The notes below the pieces were generated by a model. It was not told where the DNA came from. It worked only from the letters and a program-made list of their open reading frames with translations, and did no database searches. A stretch of 64,000 nt of DNA, taken from contig CM041465.1 in NCBI GenBank assembly GCA_023213395.1, positions 25,241,741 through 25,305,740 on the forward strand, in the 5' to 3' direction. Every line of letters begins with the position of its first letter. Position 1 is the first letter of the stretch. The position numbers and the translations under genes were made by a program. Positions 35,050-44,179 of this stretch are shown in pieces. This stretch comes from Cycas panzhihuaensis (taxonomy: Eukaryota > Cycadophyta).

Positions 35050-36850
35050 CATGATTTTGACCATTAGAGTAAAATTAGGAAACAAGTTCTTTTGGTATCC
35101 AAAGGATTACCAGAATTAAAACTAGCATTAGAAGGAGTTTTATGAGCCTAAACATGTTGTTTACTATTGTTAGGCTATTTCGATGAAGTAGGTTGACTAG
35201 ATGAAGTTGAGGTAATTTTTTCATTTAAAGTCTAATTTTAGACTTAAGTAGATAAGGACTCAATTGATTCAAGATTGGCTTGAATGTCATTGGGATTAAT
35301 TAGGTGAGTATTAGTCAACAAGTTTTTAATAGGTAGTTTGACATAAGAAGTTTTTAATAATGAACCTTCTTCGTCAAATATAACATCATGTAGAATTAAA
35401 ATTTTATGGGTGGTTGGATTCAGAAGTCTGTAAGCTTTACTTTCTTCACTATAACTAACAAATATGTACTTGAAACTTTTAGGATCAAGTTTGTGTTGTT
35501 TTCTTTTAGGAACATGGCCCTAGGCAATGCTACCAAAGATTCTTAAATGCTTAATAAAAGGTATATACCCAGACCATTTTTGTTCTGGAGTAATATTTTG
35601 TAGAGATTTTCATGATAAATGATTTAATAAATAATTAGAGTAAGCAAAAGCTCCTATACATAACTTTAAGAGAAGATCTTTTGCATGTAACATGCATATG
35701 GTCATCTCAATAAGTATACAATTTTTGCATTTAATAACACTATTTTATTAAGGAGTATATGCTACAAAATATTGAAATTGTATTTCACACTTTTTGCAAT
35801 AATTAATAAAATTATTGCTTAAATATTCCTTAGCATTATCTATTCTAAAGATTTTGATTTTGAAATTTGTTTAGTTTTCGAATAAGATTTTAAATTCAAT
35901 AAAGATAGCAAATACTTGACTTCTTGCTTTTAGCATGTATACTCAGTGTTTTCTAGAGAAATCATCAATAAAGATAACAAAATATCTACTTCTAGAGTAT
36001 AAAGGTACTTAGAATGGTCTGCAAATATCAGAGTGAATAAGTTTAAGTGGAACCTTTTCTTGAAAGGTAGCATGATTTGGAAAAGGGCCCATGTGTTATT
36101 TGCTTATGACATAGGCTTCACAAACACCATAGATAATTTTTAATGTAGGCAAGCCATGAGCTATATCATGCTTACTTAGATATTGGGGTTTTCCATAACT
36201 TATATAACCAAATCGAGCATGCCAAAGTTTACTAACTGTATCAAATTTGGCTACAAAGGCACTAAAGGTTTTGGTTTTAGAATGTTGGAGATTTGTTAAA
36301 TTGTAAAGACCTATTTTGTGATTTGTAGGTCCTGAGGTAATTGATTTAAATTTATTTAATGGTTGTTTGATAATAAACTTATCTTTCCATAATTCTAAAA
36401 TAAGATCTTTCTAGTAGATTTGGTATACTAAAAGAAGATTAGGTAATAAACCAAGAATATAGAATACATACTTAATTGAACCATCTTTCAAAGTAATATC
36501 ACATATTCCTTTAACTCTAAGTTAAGATATACTTCCAAAAGAGATTTCTTCTTCGGTGTTTGAATCAGACTGGTATGAAGTGAGATATTCTTGTTGTCCT
36601 ATCATGTGATGGGAGGCACCAAAATTGAGAATCCATAAGGGTGGTTAAGTGGTAGGTGCTGAGAAGTCTAATGTGGTAGTGGTTAGGGAATGGTGGGAAT
36701 TATAGGATCATGATTTTATCCCCTTAAAAGCTTTCTAGGCTTTAGAGGTAATTTTATTCCTATAAGCATCAATGGTGTGCCCCTTTTTGTGACAGTATGC
36801 ATAACTGATGTTTTAATTAGGATTAGTATTGAAAGTATTCCTTTTTAGGA
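35050..36850 (-). pseudogene. Copia-3 protease, GAG-pre-integrase, integrase
   Basis: Minus-strand reading. CHKKGHTIDAY near 36790 is a knuckle remnant. WILNFGASHHMIG near 36630 is the protease site with the catalytic Asp now Asn. LWHARFGYISYGK near 36200 and GVCEAYV near 36120 are the zinc domain. LKLIHSDICRPF near 36040 (first Asp) and FVIFIDDFSRKH follow. The later integrase motifs (35.9-35.1 kb) have many stops. Confidence 0.75.
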
Positions 36851-37029
36851 ATGACTATTTAGAGGTATTTTATGATTTATATAATCTAGAATACTTAGTT
36901 ATGATGAGGATTATTTGGAGTAGATGACCCTCTGTGAGGTTTTTTGAATTTTGGATGATTATAATAATTATTTTTATAGTTATTTTGATGTTTAACTTTA
37001 GTAATTGGTTGTGATCTAGAAAAAAGAGC

Positions 37030-37686
37030 TTGTGAAGGATCTTTTAGTTTTCTGGTCTGAATTAACATGTTTTGATGTTTAATTAGTTAATTTATTAGTT
37101 GATTGAAGGTAATTGGTTAATGTCTTGCTTGTTGTTTAGCAGTTTTAAAAAGATTGAAATGTTTTAGGGGTTTATTAATTACAAGACAGATGAGTGTACC
37201 GTCATATTTAGCATGTGTTATAGTGATCACTTTATAACATACTTTTACAGAAGATTTAATACAATTTACTAGATCTTTATTAATGAGTTAAAGTTTTAAT
37301 AAAAAATCTTCAACTTTAGGAAAGTATTCATAATTTAGATTGTATATTTGTTGTTCTAAGTTAGCTAACTGTTGTGTGTCAACCTTGTCGTACTTCTCTT
37401 TCAGAGCTTTCTAGAAAGTGACAAGATCATCTATATCAAAGAACTACCTACTAATATCTGGGGAAAGTGAGATTAGGATGGTGCCTAGGACCCCATCATA
37501 GTTCATCAAATAGACTATATAAGCTTCTGATGATTCATCTTTGGGTTTTGCAAACTCACCTATGACATATCACCATATCTTTTGTTATTTAAGTTGATGG
37601 GATATTCTACTTCTCTAGTCAGTATAATTTAAGTCAGTTAATACTAGAGTTTGTATATAGAAGGTTATCCCTGGAAAGAGTGCCAT
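37030..37686 (-). pseudogene. Copia-3 gag
   Basis: Begins at ATG 37686 (MALFPGITFYIQTLVLTDLN) and reads through SRQFFDIDDLVTF, KALKEKYDKVDTQQLANLEQ and YFPKVEDFLLKL, with a few stops (mainly Gln-compatible). A retrotransposon gag of copia type, distinct from copia-1 and copia-4 gag. A basic Asn/Lys-rich tail continues to about 36900. Confidence 0.72.
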
Positions 37687-38771
37687 ATTGAGAACAAATT
37701 AATTATTAGAGATCCTCTTCAAAGAAAATGGAAGAGATTAGGACAGGTTGACTGTAAGTGAATTAATAAATAAAATAGATCATAGTAATAAACTCAATGA
37801 TAGACACTAAACATTTTAAAGGTAAAATTTAAGTTTATTTGCTATTGATAAAAAAAAAAATTCATTAACATTAAAGGTTTAATGAGATGATTGAGAAAAA
37901 AATAATTAAGCATATGACAATTGCATATTAGTGAATTAAACATAAATTAAGTGTTTGCATGTTTTATAAAATCATTTACATAATAAAGTAAAAGAATAAC
38001 TCAATAACATCATGAACTTTTCAAGGAAATAATGTAGTTACTTGATATATTTGAAAAGTAATTAATTGTATATTAGATGAAAGTAATAATACAAAAGAAG
38101 TGTGAAGAAAATTATAAGTTAGAGGCATGTACCTGAGCTTACAAGGTTGAGTAGAAGACTTGACTTCATTCAAAAATTTATAGATCAAAATGGTGTCTAA
38201 AAGGCTTGAAAGACCAGCTAAAATGTTCATGTTTGAGTCAAGAATCTGATGTTTCTTCTAGAATGGAATTCTAACTCTATATAAGAAAGTTATAGGAAAA
38301 AAGGCATAGGTACCCCCTTTGAGAGAAAAAAAAAAAAAAAAAACTAAGGGTTAAGCCCCTTTATGGAACTAGACTGAGGTCATGTAGGAGAGTCATGTGA
38401 CTAAGATGTTGACCATTAATGGGGCTAACAAACTTATCGTGACAATTTAGTTTTACTTGATTTAATAAACATTGGAAAAAAATAAAAGATTATGATTATA
38501 CAAATATTGGCGATGAATCTGAATTACATATTAAACAGATCATATTAAGAAGTGATTTTCACTATTATTTTGCATCTACCAGAGTGTTAACCCTCACAAT
38601 TATGGTTTTCCCTTATATTCACTTCGAGTTTATAAGTTTTCTTGGAATGACATCTAGAGTTTTCAAGGTTGGCAACTTGTTCTTCCAACATCTTTGTATT
38701 TGGTGAGCCTTTGCTTAATGAACAACATCCAAGTTGTTTCTCCAGCATATTTACAGTCTTCTATTGCTAAT

Positions 38772-38895
38772 CATTTGGTTAGCATCTTTACCTTCTCTAT
38801 TGGAAAGCATTTGGTTGATGCCTTTACCTTCTCTATTAGGGAGCATTTAGTTGATGTCTTTACCTTCTCTATTGAAAAGCATTTGGTTGGCATCT
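38772..38895 (+). repeat. 36-bp tandem repeat, about 3.4 copies
   Basis: Units start CATTTGGTTRRYRYCTTTACC at 38772, 38808, 38844 and 38880 (partial). A multiple of three, so the plus strand stays open and reads a 12-residue repeat (HLV…FTFSI). This is antisense to copia-3 and I do not regard it as a proven protein. Confidence 0.9.
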
Positions 38896-38905
38896 AAAGT
38901 CTTTG

Positions 38906-39015
38906 TAGTTGGTGAATCATTCCTTCATCATCTTTATAGTCGGTGAATCATTCCTCCATCATCTTTACAGTTGGTGAATTATTCCTCCATTGTCTTTATA
39001 GTTGGTGAATTATTT
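38906..39015 (+). repeat. 31-bp tandem repeat, about 3.5 copies
   Basis: Units start TAGTTGGTGAATCATTCC at 38906, 38937, 38968 and 38999 with a few substitutions. It directly follows the 36-bp array. Confidence 0.9.
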
Positions 39016-39617
39016 TAAGCATAAAATGGATTCAACTCTACATCTATGGCCTCCACGTGTTTATAATACTAGTATAGATGAGGTTTTCTTCATAGATGAT
39101 GGTGTTTGTAAGACTTTGGTGTTGCAAGTTTGCATCTATGGCCTCCACATATTCAAATCCATCTTCCTTTCTTCAATTAGAGACAAGTTTGGCTATTCTA
39201 CTTTATATTTTCTAACTAGAAAATTAATCTTTTTAACTACTATGATTTTTCTAAAATAGTATATAATGGCGACTTCTAGCTTCTTCAATATGTTTGTGAG
39301 GGCTTCTTGATAGTAGTGGTTGATGAATTTGTAACAAGTGGCTTTAATTATTTTGATGATGAAAAATTTAAAGTTCCCTTTGGATTCCTATAGAAGCTCA
39401 AATCTCCTTCTTGTATTTTATATAAAAAACCAGAGATGAGTAGGTTTTAAACCCAAATTTTGTAACTCTTTTATTTTTAATAAAAAAATCTTTTCCTTTT
39501 TTATTCAGATGTAGATATTGGTATGTAGTTTGAATCTTTACCTATTTTCTTTTAAGAAAAAATATATTTTGTGCTCTGTAATGCTAGAGAAAAAAAACAT
39601 TGACTTATTTTGCCCTA

Positions 39618-39628
39618 CTCTAATACCA
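39618..39628 (-). promoter_or_regulatory. Copia-3 primer-binding site
   Basis: Minus strand TGGTATTAGAG immediately inside the right LTR. Confidence 0.85.
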
Positions 39629-40155
39629 TGTTAGAGAGAGGGTTAATAACACCAACATAGGTTAACAAGAGTCAAAATAAAATAACAACTAAAAAATTAA
39701 AATGCAAATAGTATAGAATAACAAATAACAAATAACATTAGATGTAGACAGGTGGAAAACCCCATTAAGAGATGAAAAACCACCTCAGAAATATAAATAT
39801 ATATTAATAAAATAAATATACATTATAAGGTTAGATGAGTATCTAATCCTCTCTCCTGTATCTAGTTTAAGGTTCAACATTTCCTTCAAGGAAGGAAAAC
39901 CTAGTTAGCCTCCTCTTTGATTGTGCATACCATGGTCATCTAGCAAAAATATTATACCTTACTACTTATGGACAACAACCTAACAAATAGGCAAACAAGC
40001 CTCTAAGAATCTAGGAAGAGACTTTTGAGGAGATAGAAAAGTCAGTTGAAGTGAGTAATTTGTTATTTCAACAAACTTTACATAATTAAGTGTAATATAT
40101 TAAGTTTAATAAAGTGAGTTTACAAAAGTAACATTATAGTATCTTTATTCTAATA
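39629..40155 (-). repeat. Copia-3 5' LTR
   Basis: 527 bp, TGTTAGAGAGAGGGTTAA…TTATTCTAATA. It pairs with 26971-27497. Confidence 0.93.
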
Positions 40156-40582
40156 GTTTTTATATGAATTTAGCTACAATCTCTTAGAGTTGTAAGAAGC
40201 ATCCAAATATTGTTTTTTCCTCAACCAAAGTTGAATATAAAGTAGTTTTTCATGCCACTATAGATTTGATTTGGCTTAGAAAGATTCTCGTCGAGGTTAG
40301 ACTTCAATAAATTGCACCTACCACTCTTTACTATGACAATTAGAGTGTGTTGAAGATGAAGAGGAATCCTATATTCTATACTAGAACCAAGCATATTGAG
40401 GTATATCATTACTTCATTCATTAACATATCCAAAATAAAGAAGTCAATCTCGTTTACTAGCCAATTGAGAATTAGGTCATAGACATCTTCACCAAAGCAC
40501 TTGGAAAACCTAAGTTTAAATGCTTTTGACACGAGCTTAACATTAAATATAAAGAAGTTACCATTAAGGAAGGGTGCTAAAA
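40156..40582 (+). pseudogene. Copia-2 RNase H and pol end
   Basis: Continues the copia-2 reading after copia-3 (GYSF | YMNLATIS). Motifs: TKVEYKVVFHA (the A-E-x-E-Y region), DLIWLRKILVE, APTTLYYDN (Asp), RTKHIEVYHYFI, and the end IFTKALGKPKF followed by KEGC-stop overlapping the LTR start. This is the usual copia pol terminus. Confidence 0.85.
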
Positions 40583-40962
40583 CTTGTAATGTTAGCTTCA
40601 TTACCATATAATTTACATGTACATATGTATAATGATGTACCTTAGGCGACCCTCATTTGTAATTTAATCATATTATGTAAATGTGTCAAGTCTTCCACTT
40701 GTGCTAATAAGTTAGCCAATTATATTATTGTAAACCTTAGTGGATTGCCTATATATTATGCATTTTCCCTATTGTTTATGTATTGAATTATTGTTAATAT
40801 GGAAGCTCTGCTAGATTAGAGCCTCATAGAGGGATAAATTTTCCTGTGAACATTTTCATATATTAGTTTTGATCTTATGTGATTAAATAATTTATTATTT
40901 CAATAGATTTGCTTTGTATTTTGATAGATGGGCATAGTATTTAGGTCCTAAAAGAGTTTCCA
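40575..40962 (+). repeat. Copia-2 3' LTR
   Basis: 388 bp. Preceded by the purine tract AAGGAAGGG and followed by the TSD TATAT. Confidence 0.95.
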
Positions 40963-40967
40963 TATAT

Positions 40968-41006
40968 ATATAATAATTCCTTCTTATTCTCTTAAAAAAT
41001 AAACTT
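40968..41006 (-). repeat. Element X LTR copy C, second part
   Basis: Thirty-nine bases (ATAATTCCTTCTTATTCTCTT…AAACTT) continuing copy C after copia-2, matching the equivalent parts of copies A and B. Cut by copia-5 at 41007. Confidence 0.7.
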
Positions 41007-41407
41007 TGTTAGAATATAATATTTAATGTATATATGTCTAAGTAAAGTATGCCTTAGAGTCAATAGTCATAGTCCTAAGTATTAAGGTTTAGGGTCATAC
41101 ATTATAATAATATTGTGTGGAAAGTTAGAAGGTTATTAGTTAATTAGTTGGTAAAGTGTCATTGGTTAAGTTAAAGGTAATTGTCTTACATATATCCCAT
41201 CTCTTGTATGTTCTCCTATATATGTTGTATATAAAGGTGGTTGAGGTAGTATATGAATGTCAAGTCATCATTGGGACTCATGTTGAGTCTATGGTATATT
41301 AGTGTATGGTGTATTTTGCTTATGTTGAGTTAATACAAGTCATGCTTTGTTTATTGATCATGTTGATTATGATTGGAGTTGAATGCTTTTTATGTTAAAA
41401 TCTAACA
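41007..41407 (+). repeat. Copia-5 5' LTR
   Basis: 401 bp. TGTTAGAATATAATATTTAATG…TTAAAATCTAACA, directly followed by TGGTATCAAAG. A TATATAAAG motif at 41225-41240 region is a plausible TATA box. The partner LTR is not in the window. Confidence 0.8.
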
Positions 41408-41418
41408 TGGTATCAAAG
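41408..41418 (+). promoter_or_regulatory. Copia-5 primer-binding site
   Basis: TGGTATCAAAG abuts the LTR end, the initiator-Met-type site with one difference. Confidence 0.85.
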
Positions 41419-42250
41419 TAAGCTTCCATATCTGTGTAATTATAGGTTTGTAAGTTAAGGGCATTGTATGCAAATTAGTCAAGTTTCTAGTAAGGAAGGA
41501 GGAGACTATGTTAAGTCATTTGCTAGGTTGAAGATTAAGTTGTGGGGGAGACGTTCCAAGTCCATTGCTACTCAAAGGTGTACCAGTAGTAATTCAAGAT
41601 AGAGTCTATCCTAGGAAATTTTGCTCCTCCATTTTTATCACAAGGAAAAGAGTATAAAACAAGGGTTTCATGTAAAGGTGACATGTAAAGAAATTGTTGA
41701 TTATTGAATTTGTCTTGAATGTGAGAGATAAGGCCATATTTCTAACCATAGGCTTTGTATCAAAAATTTAAAAGGGTGATGGAAAATCGACCTTGAAATC
41801 TAAAATCAATGATGAAAGTGTTTTTTGAATCAGTAATGTTAGGTGAAATATTGATTCTTCAAGGGTTATGACTAATGATTATTGAGTATTTGCTCAAAAA
41901 GAGAAGAGAAAATAATGTGTAAAAATTATTATTTACTCATAGAAAAAGGGAAATAATTTGCAAAAATTTGTCCATAAGAGAATAGAAGTCTTCGAGTTGT
42001 ATTTTTCTATGACTACTCATGGTGTACGATAGATAGTTATCTCTATTAACTATTGTATGAAGATGGTTATGTACCACAGAGAATGAACAAAGCACAGGTA
42101 AAAATAGAGTTGGATATCCCTAAGTAGAAAAGATTCTACCATAAAGGAGATGCATGAACCATGAAATAAAGAGGATATTGCTTGCATGTTTAAATAAGAA
42201 GGTTTATGGCTGAAAATCTACCAGCTATTGACACAAATTAGTGTAGTAAC
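41419..42250 (+). other. Copia-5 leader, first part
   Basis: No clear gene. One sense reading at 41705-41760 has C-x2-C-x4-H-x6-C (CLECER then GHISNHRLC, with two stops), which resembles a retroelement zinc knuckle of copia or LINE ORF1 type, but its context is too broken to call. Confidence 0.35.
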
Positions 42251-42256
42251 ATAGAG

Positions 42257-43440
42257 TTAAACTTGCCAAACTATGTGATGGAGGGACGATGTCCTTCTTA
42301 AAGTAGCATTCAACCCTACATATAAAGAGGATTTTGTGTAGAATATGTATGAGCCATTGAGAGAGAGCCAACTAGTAATTGAAGCACCTGCTAAAGGAGA
42401 CAAAGGTTTAACCTTAAGGGTTATGGTTACCTGTACGAAGTTATGCCTATAGTGAATGACGGTAACAACGCTCAGCCCTAATGATGAATATAGTGGAATC
42501 TCAGCATTTTCATGTGAAAATAATGTTGTATTTATACTAGATGGAATATGTTCTAAAGAAGACTCTACAATTTCATCTAAGAGAGGCTCCTCTAGAATGG
42601 TAAGGAGACCATCACAAGAATTTTTAATAGTTAGGTGTATCATTGGGTAATCACAGTCTATCTTTTCTATGCCCTCTATATCTAAATCACCACTTTGAAA
42701 ATCTAATATTCTATTGTTACCAGCTTTAGTTAGGTCACTAGTCTAAGGTGTATCTAAATATGGCCCCTCTGAATGCAAAATATCACATTTCTTATCACCT
42801 AATATGTTCTTAGATAGAACACCTACACTTGCCACTGAAGCATTAGAGCACTTATTTAGATGATTTAAAGATACACTGTGCTTTATATTCATTACACTTG
42901 AAGTTTGGGAAGGAATTCCAAAATCCAATCTATGACCCAGAACATTGGGGCAAGAAGCATTCATGTGCTTTCTTACAGGAACCACTAGAAATAAGCATGT
43001 TACTAGTGGTTTCAGATCAAGGAAAAATGATGCATCAAATCTTCTCTTCCTAGATTTAATAGATGACTCTTCCAAATAACTTAAATTACTAGTTAGTAAT
43101 CCTAATGATTTAGATGTCATTTCCACTGACATGGATTTTGTATCACTAGTGTATAATGATCCTATAATTGAACTAAGCTTTTGGATACTCCTTGGCCTAA
43201 AGGCTATGTTCTATATTTTCATTAGTAGATTCTTATGCATCAGCTAAATTGCTCCTGAGAAACTCAACTACTTCAAAGGGACCAAGAAGAGATCCATCAG
43301 TCAAAAAACATTGGCTCTGACCATGAGAAGTAGTAAGATTAAAATCATCAGGTTTTTCACCTTTGATAACTATAAGTGCTAAAATGTCAATAGCAACAAG
43401 GGATATACTTGAACGAAGACATAGTGGGTAATCCATATTA
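42257..43440 (-). pseudogene. Unrecognised long open region, antisense in copia-5 leader
   Basis: From about 43185 down to 42257 one minus-strand frame is open for about 300 codons with a single TAG (42743-42745). This is remarkable in AT-rich decayed DNA. A second frame, 43436-43233, appears to lead into it after one frameshift near 43200. Residues include SIKSRKRRFDASF, a Ser/Thr-rich middle, an acidic ILDFQSGDLDIEGIEKID stretch and LLTILEEPLLDEIVE. No transmembrane segment or known motif is recognised. Partly open antisense sequence continues upstream to about 43740. It may be a captured host gene or an antisense extra gene of the element. Confidence 0.5.
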
Positions 43441-43740
43441 TGTTGCTCCTAAAGTATTATGACATAACTATGGTCTAGAAGCAGCATTGGAGTTATACTA
43501 TATATTGTTTGTACTGGTGTACCTCCATTTTAGGCTAAGATGGAGTGAGGGTGTTAGTTTATTAGTTCGACAATTGAGTATGCTATTATCATTAGTATCA
43601 CCTAAAAGACATTGATCTTGGCATCTATGAGAAAATCACACCATAGAGAACATGGGTCAAGTAGTAGCAGTAGTAATTTGTTGTCACCTCCAAGGTTTCC
43701 TAGAGCATTAGTTGATGCTCATTGAATTAGGGTTTTATCC

Positions 43741-44179
43741 CTAACATATCTCATATCTTCTAAAGTTGAAATCAAATCAAATCAAATTGATTTGAATAAG
43801 GTTGGTTAGGTTTGCATCTTAAAATTTATTTTGGAGTTAAGTTAATCAATATTGATATATTAAGGTGGTGTATCATCTTAGCTCTTTTGATTTTTTGCCT
43901 TTAATATCACATATTTCAAGTTAGTAGACATTGCTTTATATTTGTTGATGATAAAGTGATGGTTATATATGGTTACAAAAAAATGAATGATAAATATTAG
44001 GCTAGAGATTTATTGATTGATAGTGGGGCAACCTGTTTGATAAAGATTCTTGGCTTGACATGGCTATGAGGACATAATCTTTGAGTAATGTTTTTATACT
44101 TAACTCAATCATAAAGTATAGAGTTAAGTAAAATTATTACCTTTGTAGTAGAGAAAAAGGAGTTTTGGGTAATAGATAC
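43741..44179 (+). other. Copia-5 leader just upstream of gag
   Basis: AT-rich and no gene recognised. The last bases GATAC form the left copy of the gypsy target duplication. Confidence 0.5.

Larger units (their letters stand above)
37700..39617 (-). other. Copia-3 untranslated leader
   Basis: About 1.9 kb between primer site and gag with no sense gene seen. At 38300-38420 it carries ATAGGTACCCCCTTTGA, an A-rich run, GGTTAAGCCCCTTT and GTCATGTGAC. The same series in the same order is found in X at 16190-16310. It also contains two adjacent tandem arrays (listed separately). Confidence 0.6.
26971..40155 (-). mobile_element. Copia-3: Ty1/copia element containing copia-4
   Basis: LTRs of 527 bp at 26971-27497 and 39629-40155. 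GTTTT flanks both sides, with one extra T on the left. The copia-2 RNase H reading continues across the insertion. The minus strand carries a TGGTATTAGAG primer site inside the right LTR and an AAAGGAGGA polypurine tract inside the left LTR. Internal genes run gag (37.7 kb) leftward to RNase H (27.5 kb). Split by copia-4 in the RT active site. Confidence 0.93.
20128..40962 (+). mobile_element. Copia-2: Ty1/copia element carrying nested insertions
   Basis: LTRs of 388 bp (20128-20515, 40575-40962). TSD TATAT occurs at 20123-20127 and 40963-40967. It has a TGGTATCAGAGCC primer site and an AAGGAAGGG polypurine tract. Removing a probable solo LTR (24396-25053) and copia-3 (26971-40155) leaves an element of about 7 kb with leader, gag, protease, integrase, RT and RNase H in copia order. 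All genes carry multiple stops. Confidence 0.95.
13937..41006 (-). mobile_element. Element X: pol-less LTR element in tandem array (split by copia-2)
   Basis: Three LTR copies (13937-14381, 16878-17330, 19768-20127 continuing 40968-41006) separate two internal regions of about 2.5 kb each. On the minus strand each internal region begins just after its 5' LTR with TAGTATCAAAGC or TAGTATTAAAG-like primer sites. The internal region ending at the middle LTR has a polypurine tract (AAGGGGAGGGGAGT). No protease, integrase or RT is visible, only a gag-like segment. The outer end is lost because copia-5 inserts at 41007 and runs out of the window. Best read as a non-autonomous family (TR-GAG or LARD-like) made tandem by unequal recombination between LTRs. 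Confidence 0.75.

Noticed and set aside
38772-39015. Short regular repeats that might suggest a CRISPR array
   Set aside because: Head-to-tail repeats with no unique spacers, in a plant retrotransposon leader.
40221-40607. 128-codon minus-strand frame
   Set aside because: A shadow of the copia-2 RNase H coding on the plus strand, where conserved motifs are found.
41700-42250. LINE ORF1 in the copia-5 leader
   Set aside because: One zinc-knuckle-like motif with two stops is not enough. No endonuclease or LINE RT is visible nearby.
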